A DNA stretch of 64,000 nt from an uncultured Cytophagales bacterium. Lineage in GTDB: Bacteria; Bacteroidota; Bacteroidia; Cytophagales; UBA9547. Location: the NCBI GenBank assembly GCA_945957555.1, contig CAMFLX010000004.1, positions 39,028-103,027 on the forward strand, given 5' to 3'. Both the position numbers and the translations under genes were made by a program. Of this stretch, positions 1 through 8,848 are shown piece by piece. The notes under the pieces were generated by a model. That model made no database searches, was not told where the DNA came from, and saw only the letters and a program-made list of their open reading frames with translations. The first letter of the stretch is position 1; every line of letters starts with the position of its first letter.

Positions 1-2465
1 TCAATAAGTAATTCGTGCATTTGAGAAACTAGTGATAATATTTCATCAATGTTTTTTCTTTGTAATGCCTGATCTCCTCTTTCTTTGAGCATCTTAAATC
101 TTTCTGGATTTGAATACTCCTCTTCAGATTTTAATGCATAATGAGTATATACATAGATTACATAATTCAAATTTCGACGTTTTATTTCCCACGACAATTT
201 ATTAAGTTCCTCTGTTTTTCTCTTGATGAAATTTTTACCTCCTTTATCATTTATCCAATCACTTTCATTTGCTACAATATTATCAAATCTTAGTCTATGT
301 GATTCAAAACCTTCATTTTCAACAAAATGAAAACAATGACTTTTCATTTGATAATAATCCTCCTTAAGCATAATTAATCTCTCATCTCCAGTTCCTTTGT
401 CAATTAAGGTAGCCAATTTCCTTTTTTTGTCATCTATTTGATATTTCATATCCGTTGTATCATCCTCACTGATTTGTGAGAGATCCATTTGTATATTTCT
501 TAAATCTTCAGTGATCCTTTTTAAGACAGCCGCTTCTTCAAACTGATCCTTTTTGATCATAATATCCAATTGTTTGTTAGTAGTTCTGGATAAATAATCA
601 ATTTCTTCCTTAAGTCTAGTTACGTTTACAGATCTTGCGGATGGGCTAAAGACTTGTTTGAATTCCTGATCGATCATGTTGATATAGGCAATCACTATGA
701 TGTCCCTACTTTCACTAATCTCAATACACAATTCGATATCACTACCTTTGATCAGATTTGTATGAAGATCCCTCCCTCTTATGGCGATCATTCCAATTGA
801 AAGATTGCTTGTTGGAGCTGCATACCTGCTCCCTTCAAGAATATTAATGAGTAGTTGCTCCTCACTGCTTTTGGAAATTGATCTACTTAGGGTTTTTGTT
901 ATAGTTTTCTTTATAGGGAGAATTGCATTTTTTTCAAATATCAATTCAAGCTTTGTGGTGGTGTTCTCAACATCATCAACCTCTAGACAGATGTCGTCTG
1001 GAAGTGGTTGGCCATATATCGAGAAATTGCCTTGAACGATAGCAATCTCTGGTATCTCAACCGCAATTTGCTGTTGCTGTGAATTGTAAATTTTTAATAT
1101 GAATAAATTGAGTGTATGAGGAAGTAAAATTAACATTTCACTAATTCTTTCCTTTAATGGTTTGGTCCCACTATCATAACCACCATCATCCCTTAAAATC
1201 CGATAAGTCATACCGGGTTTAGTGTTTTCAATGATGGCAGTAAAATATTCTTCTTTTTCCCTACTGTTTTTTTGGTAGGCCATTTTCACCTTTAAATTCT
1301 CTACCGAAGGTGATACAGTTTTGATTTTTGAATTTTCTTCTACATTTGTGGGTAATTGTTTGGTTTTGCTTCCCGCATAATAAGCTGCACCAATTACAAC
1401 AGCAGTGGTTGGATCTACGCTACAATTGACATTGATCTCAAGTTGTTCTTGGATTAAATTCCTAATAAATGGTATATAGGTACTCCCCCCGACCAATACA
1501 ACTTCGTTGATGTCCTTTGAACTAAGTTGGTTGCGTTCAAGTAAATTTTTGATAAACTCGATTGAATATATAATTTTTTCCTTGATAATATCCTCAAATT
1601 GATGCCTATGTATCGTAAAGATGATTTCATGAGATTCATCCTTTTGATCTTCAAATTCGAACTCAATTTCTACACTTTCTTTTGAACTAAGCATTATTTT
1701 TGCTTCCTCGGCTTTGTATAGTAATTTGTAATATAGCTTATTGTAAATTCCAGAGGCACTTTGCATCTTAGGTATAAGATCATTTATTTGGAACTGACTT
1801 TCCAGATAAGGAACAATTATTTTTGTTACAATCAATTGATCAAAGTCCATACCGCCTAAAAAATTATCTCCTTCATGATCCACTACTTTGAGCTCCTCAT
1901 GATCGATTTTTACAATGGCCACATCAAAAGTCCCACCACCTAAATCATACACTAGACGATTTCCAACAATTTCCTCTTCTTTTAGTTTATTAGCAAAAGC
2001 GAGACTGGCAGCTATCGGTTCTTGTAATAGTACAACTTCTTTAAAACCAGCCAAGTATCCTGCTTCTTTCGTGGCATTACTTTGGATGGTATTAAAACTT
2101 GCGGGTATTGTGATGACCACAGACTCAGGTACTTCTCCAGTATAAACAAAATTTTTAAGTTCTTGTAAAACTATACTACTGAACGATATAGGAGATTTTG
2201 TTTCTTCAATATTGGGCACAAAATAGTTTTCATCAGTACCCATTTTTCTTTTGAAGCCTCCAAATACATTATTAGCATCTCTTTCCAGATATTCCTTCGC
2301 TTTGTCTCCCACTAATATTCGCTCTTTTCTAAAAGCAACTACACTAGGAAGTGTTTCTTTCATCCCCGAAGGATTTCTAAAAACCTCTACTTGTCCATTA
2401 GTATATTTACCTATTAATGAGTTGGTTGTACCTAGGTCTATTCCGAAATTTATTGTTGATGACAT
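1..2465 (-). CDS. Atypical Hsp70 (DnaK-like) chaperone, C-terminus beyond window
   Basis: Read on the minus strand from ATG at 2465, the frame stays open to base 1, giving at least 821 residues; DnaK is usually about 640. The N-terminal ATPase domain (about 1-380) starts with IDLGTTNS, has the phosphate-2 loop LVYDLGGGTFDVA and the adenosine motif VVLVGGSTYIPFI. A segment of roughly 115 residues (about 385-500) follows where DnaK has only a short linker. A substrate-binding beta-domain-like part comes next, recognised from a stretch around ILEGSRYAAPTSNLSIG. The last 200 or more residues are charged and look helical. A GrpE-like gene lies 23 bp upstream, so the two probably form one operon. 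Hsp70 membership is certain from motifs; client and role are unknown. It is not the housekeeping dnaK, given its length and the inserted segment. Confidence 0.9.
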   Translation of the reverse strand, partial: MSSTINFGIDLGTTNSLIGKYTNGQVEVFRNPSGMKETLPSVVAFRKERILVGDKAKEYLERDANNVFGGFKRKMGTDENYFVPNIEETKSPISFSSIVLQELKNFVYTGEVPESVVITIPASFNTIQSNATKEAGYLAGFKEVVLLQEPIAASLAFANKLKEEEIVGNRLVYDLGGGTFDVAIVKIDHEELKVVDHEGDNFLGGMDFDQLIVTKIIVPYLESQFQINDLIPKMQSASGIYNKLYYKLLYKAEEAKIMLSSKESVEIEFEFEDQKDESHEIIFTIHRHQFEDIIKEKIIYSIEFIKNLLERNQLSSKDINEVVLVGGSTYIPFIRNLIQEQLEINVNCSVDPTTAVVIGAAYYAGSKTKQLPTNVEENSKIKTVSPSVENLKVKMAYQKNSREKEEYFTAIIENTKPGMTYRILRDDGGYDSGTKPLKERISEMLILLPHTLNLFILKIYNSQQQQIAVEIPEIAIVQGNFSIYGQPLPDDICLEVDDVENTTTKLELIFEKNAILPIKKTITKTLSRSISKSSEEQLLINILEGSRYAAPTSNLSIGMIAIRGRDLHTNLIKGSDIELCIEISESRDIIVIAYINMIDQEFKQVFSPSARSVNVTRLKEEIDYLSRTTNKQLDIMIKKDQFEEAAVLKRITEDLRNIQMDLSQISEDDTTDMKYQIDDKKRKLATLIDKGTGDERLIMLKEDYYQMKSHCFHFVENEGFESHRLRFDNIVANESDWINDKGGKNFIKRKTEELNKLSWEIKRRNLNYVIYVYTHYALKSEEEYSNPERFKMLKERGDQALQRKNIDEILSLVSQMHELLI

Positions 2466-2488
2466 TTTTGTTGCAATTTATTGTAGAA

Positions 2489-2800
2489 TTATTCAACTAT
2501 CACGATTCCTTTCTGTATCAAAACTGGCTTTCCTTCTTGAATTTCATAAATAATAGGCTTGATTACGTCACAAATTTTTTGATTTTCAGAAGTAGGATTA
2601 ATCAAAGTGGCTTCAATATCTGTTCTTGTTTCTGAGAAAGCTTCACCCGATGGATTTATTACGAGTAGACCTCCTTCTTCTATAACAGTCTTCATTCTGT
2701 TTACGTTTCTAATAAGAGGCGAAAACGATTCCTGTGTTAGTACCTTTTTCTCTGTTTCAAATACTATATTTGCAATTTTTATCAAGCTTAGATTTGACAT
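2489..2800 (-). CDS. Short GrpE-like protein, putative Hsp70 nucleotide exchange factor
   Basis: This 103-residue protein lies just upstream of the Hsp70 gene and is transcribed with it. Its last 65 residues follow the order of the GrpE beta-domain: a glycine turn and GLLVINPSGEAFSETRTD (GrpE has an equivalent of GVE.I...GE.FDP..HEA), then a valine-rich strand, and a closing QKGIVIVE where GrpE has RPA.V.V. The long N-terminal dimerisation helices of GrpE (total about 190 residues) are almost absent; only about 35 helical residues remain. Assignment is by pattern and neighbourhood, not by strong identity, so it could be an unrelated partner of the same chaperone. No cysteines, signal peptide or membrane segment are visible. 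Confidence 0.6.
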   Translation of the reverse strand: MSNLSLIKIANIVFETEKKVLTQESFSPLIRNVNRMKTVIEEGGLLVINPSGEAFSETRTDIEATLINPTSENQKICDVIKPIIYEIQEGKPVLIQKGIVIVE

Positions 2801-2853
2801 ATTTTAAGTAGTTAATGAATTACAAATATACAATTATGAACTTAGTCTTAAAA

Positions 2854-4917
2854 TTAGAGCAACCATTTAATCTGTATTTTTAATTCATCCATTTGGCTTC
2901 CTCTTATAAGCTCTCCTGCGGTACCAATACTTTGTATGTCATGATATTGTGTATGTACCCATCTCAGCCAAAGTTTGATCTTTTTATTAAGGCTGTATTG
3001 AGCAATCAAATAATACCGGAGGCCCTTGCCTTGATATGCTGGAAAGCTAAAGGAATACAATACGTCTTTTTCATATAGGTAAATCCGCGTATCATATCCA
3101 TCGGTATCAAACAAGGCAAACCTTGTGGATACTGACCATTTTTTAACTTTATATACAATGTCCTGAGCAAGCACTAAACCTGTCGATCCTTGGACTTGGC
3201 GATATACACTTCTATACAATTTCGTCTGTAACGAAAATCGCTGTTCTAAATCGTATTTCAATACAAAAGTCATAACACTTCTTAGTGTGGGAACAACTCC
3301 ATAGAGCGGCCCCTCATCCGCTGATAGATTTTTAGGCTTTACAGATTGTCGCCATTGCATATAGAAGCTAACCTTTTTGTGAGGTTTATAGGTAACACTT
3401 AGCAAATATTCCGAACCAAGTCCGGGGCTATATTGCCCGTATCTCAATTGCTTATTTTTAAAAAGATCGTAGTATGCTGTAAAAATCAGTTTTCTACTAT
3501 AGGTATATTTTGCCCCTAAGTAAGCCCCTTGCTCATCATTATTGTTAAAATACTCACCAAAACCATTAGCATAAAAACTATTAAAGTAAGGGCTATAGTT
3601 TCTATAGAGAAGAGCGAGATCCATTTTTGCCCCTAGGGCACATTGGGTGCCCAATACCAAAGCACGCCCCTTTGCCATTTGTTGAGCAAGCTCACCAAAC
3701 AAATTGATGTTTCTGAAGTAATAATTGAAATCAATACTTGAAACCCAATTGGAGCTTCCTCTAAAAGCATTTGCATTGTACACATACGATTTGGGTATGA
3801 TATCAAGTTTCACCCCTGTGCCAACATCCAGAAAACTTGTATACACACTGCTTTGCCCAATATTAAAGTGCGGAGTTGACCACCTTACATTATATCCCAA
3901 ATCATATTGGTTTACTGTATTTTTGGTATCAAACTCTCTTATTGTCCGATGGAAACCAGACGTATAGATTGAGTTTATATAGCTTTCGCCTTGATTATTT
4001 GTATCCGAATTAATTTCAGAATCACTCCTTTTTTGAGAAGCAAATACCGTCAGGTCTACCTTTTTCAAGGCCACTGTGGCAGCCAACCCTTTAAAATATC
4101 CAGATTCCAAAATAGAATTGAATGGCATGATGCCCATCTGGTTTCTTTTCACGAATAAAACTGATTCCGAAGATTTCGCGATATACATACCATTGGCAAA
4201 GACCAAGCCCTGTCCTGCTGAAACAGAAAAATTACCCAATATAAGATTTTTCAATCGACCTCTATTCTTCAGTTGAAAATGCATCACCAAATGATCAAAA
4301 CCATATTGTCTCTTTGAGTGATCCCATAAAAATTGCTCACCAGCGTCCTTTTCCATAGTAAGTCCAAAACTAAAATTATGATTGCTGGCTATTCTATACC
4401 TGATATAATATTTATAAGGATTACCAAAGTAACGTGTACCTGGGCTTGCTTGAATCGAATATCCTTGTTGTGGTTGCAGCGCCCTTTCAGTCCTTGCTAT
4501 GATATAGTTGTTTTCCTCATCCAAAACATCTTTTAATAGGCCATTACTCGATCTATAAATCCCCAAATCCCTCACCAAAACAAAAGGTAAGAGTTCTTGA
4601 ATGGTTTCATGGTCAAAATCAGGAATCACCTTCAGTTCATAAATAGACAAGAGCCTCCCATACTTTGTTTTATGTGCAAAAAAATTATCTAGCTGTGGCA
4701 TCGAAAGTATACCAAGAGACTGCAATTCATCTCTAGAAACTACATTTAAATCAAATCTAACATCCCTACTTAGTTGTGCTGCATCATTAATATTCGCATT
4801 GTCCAATTCATAGGTTGTTTTTAGTTGTTGATCTTCAACAACATTATTTTCTGTTTGGGACAAACTTTGGAAATTAATATATAGTGCTAAAAGCAACAAA
4901 GATTTGAGGCACTTCAT
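2854..4917 (-). CDS. Helix-hairpin-helix protein with outer-membrane barrel-like C-terminus
   Basis: A 687-residue secreted protein. Residues 1-21 form a signal peptide (LLLLALYINFQSLSQ). Residues about 50-115 carry ComEA-like helix-hairpin-helix repeats (FDLNVVSRDELQSLGILS, then IYELKVIPDFDHETIQELL). From about 130 on, the sequence is rich in alternating aromatic and polar strands with frequent tyrosine and glycine, as in outer-membrane beta-barrels, and ends in a strand (LKIQIKWLL). Proteins of this layout are common in Bacteroidota and have no established function; the HhH part may bind DNA or simply mediate protein contact in the periplasm. It follows dnaN after a strong terminator, so it likely has its own promoter. 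Confidence 0.8.
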   Translation of the reverse strand: MKCLKSLLLLALYINFQSLSQTENNVVEDQQLKTTYELDNANINDAAQLSRDVRFDLNVVSRDELQSLGILSMPQLDNFFAHKTKYGRLLSIYELKVIPDFDHETIQELLPFVLVRDLGIYRSSNGLLKDVLDEENNYIIARTERALQPQQGYSIQASPGTRYFGNPYKYYIRYRIASNHNFSFGLTMEKDAGEQFLWDHSKRQYGFDHLVMHFQLKNRGRLKNLILGNFSVSAGQGLVFANGMYIAKSSESVLFVKRNQMGIMPFNSILESGYFKGLAATVALKKVDLTVFASQKRSDSEINSDTNNQGESYINSIYTSGFHRTIREFDTKNTVNQYDLGYNVRWSTPHFNIGQSSVYTSFLDVGTGVKLDIIPKSYVYNANAFRGSSNWVSSIDFNYYFRNINLFGELAQQMAKGRALVLGTQCALGAKMDLALLYRNYSPYFNSFYANGFGEYFNNNDEQGAYLGAKYTYSRKLIFTAYYDLFKNKQLRYGQYSPGLGSEYLLSVTYKPHKKVSFYMQWRQSVKPKNLSADEGPLYGVVPTLRSVMTFVLKYDLEQRFSLQTKLYRSVYRQVQGSTGLVLAQDIVYKVKKWSVSTRFALFDTDGYDTRIYLYEKDVLYSFSFPAYQGKGLRYYLIAQYSLNKKIKLWLRWVHTQYHDIQSIGTAGELIRGSQMDELKIQIKWLL

Positions 4918-4944
4918 AAATCATAGTATTAATATGGGCTTAAT

Positions 4945-4973
4945 AAAAAAGGCAGCCATTGGGCTGCCTTTTT
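4945..4973 (-). terminator. Intrinsic terminator after dnaN
   Basis: A perfect stem (arms 4946-4957 and 4962-4973, GGCAGCC core flanked by A5/T5, 4-base loop) begins two bases after the dnaN stop codon. Runs of A and T on both sides make it usable in both directions. Confidence 0.9.
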
Positions 4974-4974
4974 G

Positions 4975-6099
4975 TTATGCGGAATATGTATTCAACATTA
5001 CTGGCATTACCAGCATGAGAACTTCTTCATTTTTTGTATTTTCTGGGAAAATCAAACCAGCACGATTCGGTGCAGAAAGTTTAAGCTGAACATTCTTACT
5101 ATCCAAATTGGTAAGCATCATGATCAAAAATTTGGCATTGAAGCCTATTTCAATATCGCTACCATCATACTCACATGCCAATCTTTCATTTGCTTCATTA
5201 GAAAAATCAAGATCTTCTGCTGAAATCTGCAACTCGCTTCCTGAGATTTTCAATCTAACCTGATTGGTTGTCTTATTAGAGTAAATTTCTATACGCTTTA
5301 GAGAAGATAGAAACTCTCCTCTGTCGATAGTCATTATGTTTGGATTCTCAGCAGGAATCGCATTTTCGTAATCTGGGTATCTCTCATCGATTAACCTACA
5401 GATCATCTTCGTATTGTCAAAACTAAAGAACGCATTTGATGGGTTAAACTCCAGTCTCACGTTTGTATTACCAGTAGGCAATGACTTCTTTAACAAATCC
5501 AATGCTTTTCTAGGTATGATAATTGAGGTATCGGCGTCAGAAACTACATCTATCCTTCTAAACCTAACAAGCTTATGACCATCTGTAGCCACAAATGTGG
5601 TGTTGGTGTCAGAGAACTTAACGTATACCCCAGTCATATTTGGCCTGATTTCATCAGTACTTGTTGCGAAAATCGTGGAGGTAATTGCTCTTAATAATAC
5701 TTCAGATGCAATATCAGCAGAATATGACTTATTTACTTTTGGTACTCTTGGAAAATCTGTTGCATTTTCGCCAGCCAATTTGTATTTACCATTGTCCGAA
5801 CTCAGCTCTATACTGTAAGTTTCTTCATCTATAGTAAACGATATCGGCTGCTCAGGAAGATTTTTTAGCGTATCCATCAAAATACGTGAAGGAATGGCAA
5901 TATTACCCTTCTCCTTACAATCAATTTGCATCTCAGTAATCATTGATGTCTGCATGTCTGATGCAGTAATGGTCAGCTTATCCTTTTCAATTTCAAAAAG
6001 GAAATTCTCCAAAATAGGCACCACAGGATTGGGCACTATAACACCACTAATGGAATTGAGTTGTTTTAATAAAGCAGTTGATGATACAACAAATCTCAT
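4975..6099 (-). CDS. dnaN: DNA polymerase III beta subunit (sliding clamp)
   Basis: The 374-residue length and three-fold repeated clamp architecture fit DnaN. The clamp encircles DNA and tethers the replicative polymerase. Recognisable parts are the start MRFVVSSTALLKQLNSI, the strand VPILENFLFEI near residue 30, ATDGHKLVRFRR near 170, the subdomain-3 region KISGSELQISAEDLDFSNEA, and the C-terminal end LVMPVMLNTYSA, whose MP[V/M] core is the usual protein-binding pocket region. The gene stands alone, without dnaA or recF nearby, which is common in Bacteroidota. It ends at a strong hairpin terminator. Confidence 0.97.
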   Translation of the reverse strand: MRFVVSSTALLKQLNSISGVIVPNPVVPILENFLFEIEKDKLTITASDMQTSMITEMQIDCKEKGNIAIPSRILMDTLKNLPEQPISFTIDEETYSIELSSDNGKYKLAGENATDFPRVPKVNKSYSADIASEVLLRAITSTIFATSTDEIRPNMTGVYVKFSDTNTTFVATDGHKLVRFRRIDVVSDADTSIIIPRKALDLLKKSLPTGNTNVRLEFNPSNAFFSFDNTKMICRLIDERYPDYENAIPAENPNIMTIDRGEFLSSLKRIEIYSNKTTNQVRLKISGSELQISAEDLDFSNEANERLACEYDGSDIEIGFNAKFLIMMLTNLDSKNVQLKLSAPNRAGLIFPENTKNEEVLMLVMPVMLNTYSA

Positions 6100-6314
6100 A
6101 AAAATAATTTATACTATAAGAAAAATAGTCTCGCAAATATATAAATTATATACAATAAAAGTTTAATTATTTTCACAAAATAGCAGAATAATTATTTTGC
6201 TCAAATGAGAAGAATTAAATACATCTACCTTATAATCAGACCTATAAAAAAGTCTGTTAAATAATAATTAAAATATTAATTTCTTGTTCTAAAAAATATC
6301 ACAAACACTGATCT

Positions 6315-6432
6315 CAACATAATCCTAAAGTTAGGCAACCGGAATAGATTGCATTAGGGCTAGTCGTAAGCCTAAACACGTCTTTAAAACTAAGGAGTCA
6401 TAGATAAACTGCCCCCTTAGTTTTCTTTGTTT
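6315..6432. ncRNA. Candidate structured small RNA with terminator-like 3' end
   Basis: The 333 bases between dnaN and lysA have no credible reading frame. The right half is less AT-rich than its surroundings and folds well on paper. It has hairpin CCTAA/TTAGG (6324-6328, 6331-6335), hairpin TTAGG/CCTAA (6354-6358, 6371-6375) and a 10-bp stem (6386-6395 with 6415-6424). On the plus strand the last stem is followed by a U-rich run, which suits a plus-strand transcript. The same stem could simply end lysA on the minus strand, with the other hairpins being chance. No Rfam family was recognised by eye, and strand is uncertain. Confidence 0.35.
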
Positions 6433-6434
6433 TT
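6386..6434. terminator. Hairpin next to lysA stop, possibly bidirectional
   Basis: Perfect 10-bp stem AAAACTAAGG/CCTTAGTTTT with a 19-base loop. It lies eight bases past the lysA stop on the minus strand, and on the plus strand is followed by TTTTCTTTGTTTTT. It may end lysA, a plus-strand small RNA, or both. Confidence 0.6.
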
Positions 6435-7668
6435 AAAGCTCAAGTAATATTTGGTTCTTTAAAATATCCTCAAACACTTCACGTTTTCTGATCAGGTGAA
6501 CTTTTCCTTTGTGAATGAGAACTTCTGCAGGCCTAAATCTTGAATTATAATTGCTACTCATGCTAAATCCATAAGCACCAGCGTTCTTAATTGCTAAAAT
6601 ATCTCCCTCATGAGCATCACTCATTTTCATGTCCCATGCAAACGTGTCCGTCTCGCATATATAACCCACAACTGCATATTTCTTAACATTAGTTGAAGAG
6701 GTATTAGAAATATTCACAATATCGTGATGTGCGCTATACATCATTGGACGAATCAAATGATTCAACCCAGAATTGACCCCTAGGAAAGTTGCCGCTGGAG
6801 TCTTTTTTACCACATTTACATTTACCAAAAGCAATCCGCTATCGCTTACCAAGTATTTACCTGGCTCAAACCAAATTGCTAAATCTTTTCCATACTCTTT
6901 GCAAAAAGATTTAAATCTGGTAGTCATCTTCTCCCCTAGATCTTGAACATTGGTCGTTTTGTCACCTTCTTTGTAAGCAACCTTAAACCCACTACCAAAA
7001 TCTATGAATTCTAAGTCCTTAAAATGCTTCGCTACGGAAAATACCACTTCTGCCCCCTTCAAGAAAACATCTACGTCTGAAAAGTCTGAACCAGTATGTA
7101 CGTGCACACCGTTTATATTGATACCATATCTGTTAACAATATCGTATATTTCCTGTTGCTGATCTATTGAAATCCCAAATTTCGATTCAGCATGACCCGT
7201 TTTAATCTTCTCGTTTCCACCAGCAGTAATATGAGGATTAATTCTAATACAAACAGGATAAGTGCTACCATAGATTTGCCCAAATCTTTCCAGAAAAGGA
7301 AGATTATCGATATTTAAATACAAACCTAGGTCTACTGCTTGTTCTATTTCCGCAAAGGGTGTACAATTGGGGGTAAACATAATGTCCCGAGGCTCAAAAC
7401 CTGCCAAAAGTCCCAATCTAGCTTCTTGAATGGATACAACATCTAGACCGCAACCCCCAGATTTTATGATTTTAAGGATATTTATGTTAGAAAGGGCCTT
7501 GGTAGCATATTTGAGCTTTAGAGGGAGTTCTGAAAACGCCTCTTTCAAATTATTAATTTGCGACAAAATCTTGTCTGCATCATATACATAAAGAGGAGTA
7601 CCATATTGCTCAGCTACCTCAAGTAAATCAACACCTTGAACACTATACCTTTCGTTTTTCAGAATCAT
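6433..7668 (-). CDS. lysA: Diaminopimelate decarboxylase
   Basis: A 411-residue PLP enzyme of fold type III that converts meso-diaminopimelate to L-lysine, the last step of lysine synthesis. The PLP-binding lysine is in LKYATKALSN (about residue 57). A glycine-rich phosphate site follows (FIDFGSGFKV), then EPGKYLVSDSG, and the conserved acid/cysteine region is ICETDTFAWD (the family often has CESGD). The C-terminal AYGFSMSSNYNSRFRPAEVL is typical of LysA. The length is normal. The gene appears monocistronic, bounded by a hairpin downstream and an AT-rich gap with a small lipoprotein gene upstream. Confidence 0.95.
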   Translation of the reverse strand: MILKNERYSVQGVDLLEVAEQYGTPLYVYDADKILSQINNLKEAFSELPLKLKYATKALSNINILKIIKSGGCGLDVVSIQEARLGLLAGFEPRDIMFTPNCTPFAEIEQAVDLGLYLNIDNLPFLERFGQIYGSTYPVCIRINPHITAGGNEKIKTGHAESKFGISIDQQQEIYDIVNRYGININGVHVHTGSDFSDVDVFLKGAEVVFSVAKHFKDLEFIDFGSGFKVAYKEGDKTTNVQDLGEKMTTRFKSFCKEYGKDLAIWFEPGKYLVSDSGLLLVNVNVVKKTPAATFLGVNSGLNHLIRPMMYSAHHDIVNISNTSSTNVKKYAVVGYICETDTFAWDMKMSDAHEGDILAIKNAGAYGFSMSSNYNSRFRPAEVLIHKGKVHLIRKREVFEDILKNQILLEL

Positions 7669-7729
7669 GTGAATAAATTATGATGCAAATTTAGAAAATT
7701 TGCCAAATTTATTCCGATCCATTAAAAAA

Positions 7730-7867
7730 TTAATGGTGTGGGTGGTGCTGGACATGTGAGTTATGAGGTGACACAGCACCAATATAAGTAGGGCATGTAT
7801 GGTGAAAAGAACACGAAGTCACCAAAGTAACAAAACCAGCAACGACAATAAAAATTAGTTTTCTCAT
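7730..7867 (-). CDS. Small histidine-rich lipoprotein (45 aa)
   Basis: This short gene was found by reading the lysA-aroE gap. It starts with MRKLIFIVVAGFVTLVTSCS, a signal peptide with a clear lipobox (VTSC, cysteine 19). A 26-residue mature part follows, with a CPTY motif and a tail rich in His (eight histidines in the mature part, ending HHPHH). A promoter of the Bacteroidota type sits just upstream (7886-7916), which strongly supports expression. The histidine cluster suggests metal binding, but that is inference. Similar tiny CPTY lipoproteins occur in this phylum without known function. Its product would be anchored in the inner or outer membrane. Confidence 0.75.
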   Translation of the reverse strand: MRKLIFIVVAGFVTLVTSCSFHHTCPTYIGAVSPHNSHVQHHPHH

Positions 7868-7885
7868 AATCTATATCTTATACTA

Positions 7886-7916
7886 CAAAAATAAGCATAC
7901 GCATAACAATTCAAAA
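7886..7916 (-). promoter_or_regulatory. Bacteroidota-type promoter for the small lipoprotein
   Basis: On the minus strand a TTTTG -33 element (7916-7912) is followed after 18 bases by TATTTTTG (7893-7886), matching TAnnTTTG. The gene's ATG is 18 bases further on. Confidence 0.6.
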
Positions 7917-7930
7917 CGTTATGGCTGAAA

Positions 7931-7960
7931 AAAATAAAGCCGACTTACGTCGGCTTAAAT
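7931..7960 (-). terminator. Intrinsic terminator downstream of aroE
   Basis: Stem AAGCCGAC/GTCGGCTT (7937-7944 and 7949-7956) with a 4-base loop. On the minus strand it is followed by TTTATTTTTTT, so it ends transcription from the aroE direction, about 115 bases after the aroE stop. Confidence 0.8.
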
Positions 7961-8072
7961 TTTTACAGTTAAAAAAATGATTTTTCCTTAAGTTTAAAAA
8001 GTATTCAAAAATAAGTATTAATTGTTAATATCAAAAGGAAATAGAATTTTTTTACCTAAACTTAATATTTTG

Positions 8073-8822
8073 CTAATCCATATTCCAAATCTCCCACGCC
8101 TTTTCTGCCTGAAGAATTAACATTTCAAGCCCATTTGAAGTATTAGCACCTGCATTTTGAGCATTTTTCATAAATTGAGTAATTTCTGGATTATACACCA
8201 AATCGTACACAAAATGTGAGGAGCCCAAATATTGATAGGGAATATTTGCACATTGCTCTAATTGGGGATACATGCCTAAGGGTGTAGTGTTGACGATCAA
8301 CTTATGCTCAGTGATTATTTGTGCATTCAATTCGTCATAGGTATAGCCGTCACCTTGCTTTGTCCTAGAAACATAAGTAAACTTAATATTGAGATCAGTG
8401 AGTGCAGCTTGTACTGCTAGTGCCGCACCACCCTTACCTAAGATCAATGCGCTTTCAACCTCATGAATATTAACACCTAAAAACTTTACGAGAGCATTTT
8501 TAAACCCATAGTAGTCTGAGTTATAACCACTCAAGCTTCCATCCTTTTCTCTTTTTATAACATTGACGGCCCCTATTCTAGCGGCACTCAATGGGTCAAG
8601 ACGGTCCAAAAAGGGAATCACAGCCTGTTTATGAGGAATTGTTACGTTCAAGCCCAACAGTTCCTGATCGTGTGCGAATAATTCTAAAAACGAACCAGCG
8701 TCCTCAATTGGATACAACTCATATTGGCATTCTTTAATACCTTCATTAGCAAACTTTTCTGAGAAGTACTTTTTAGAAAACGAATGGGACAAAGGGAATC
8801 CAATAAGGCCAAAATGTCTCAT
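8073..8822 (-). CDS. aroE: Shikimate dehydrogenase
   Basis: A 249-residue enzyme that reduces 3-dehydroshikimate to shikimate with NADPH in the chorismate pathway. Seen motifs are the substrate-binding GFPLSHSFSKKYF at residues 8-20, the catalytic lysine in NVTIPHK (about 65), SDYYGF near 100, the dinucleotide-binding loop ILGKGGAALAV near 130, and NTTPLGM near 180 with the C-terminal YDLVYNPEITQFM. It is slightly shorter than E. coli AroE (272), as usual in this phylum. It follows the phosphosulfolactate synthase gene after 52 bases that contain a palindrome, so it may be co-transcribed or separately controlled. Confidence 0.95.
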   Translation of the reverse strand: MRHFGLIGFPLSHSFSKKYFSEKFANEGIKECQYELYPIEDAGSFLELFAHDQELLGLNVTIPHKQAVIPFLDRLDPLSAARIGAVNVIKREKDGSLSGYNSDYYGFKNALVKFLGVNIHEVESALILGKGGAALAVQAALTDLNIKFTYVSRTKQGDGYTYDELNAQIITEHKLIVNTTPLGMYPQLEQCANIPYQYLGSSHFVYDLVYNPEITQFMKNAQNAGANTSNGLEMLILQAEKAWEIWNMD

Positions 8823-8848
8823 CTAAGGTAATTAAAATTGTAAAAATA

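Noticed and set aside
2823..2830. TATATTTG as promoter of the GrpE-like/Hsp70 pair
   Set aside because: No -33 partner at 18-21 bases, so left unsupported.
6134..6141. TATATTTG as a dnaN promoter -7 element
   Set aside because: No TTTG at the right spacing; single -7 matches are expected by chance in AT-rich spacers.
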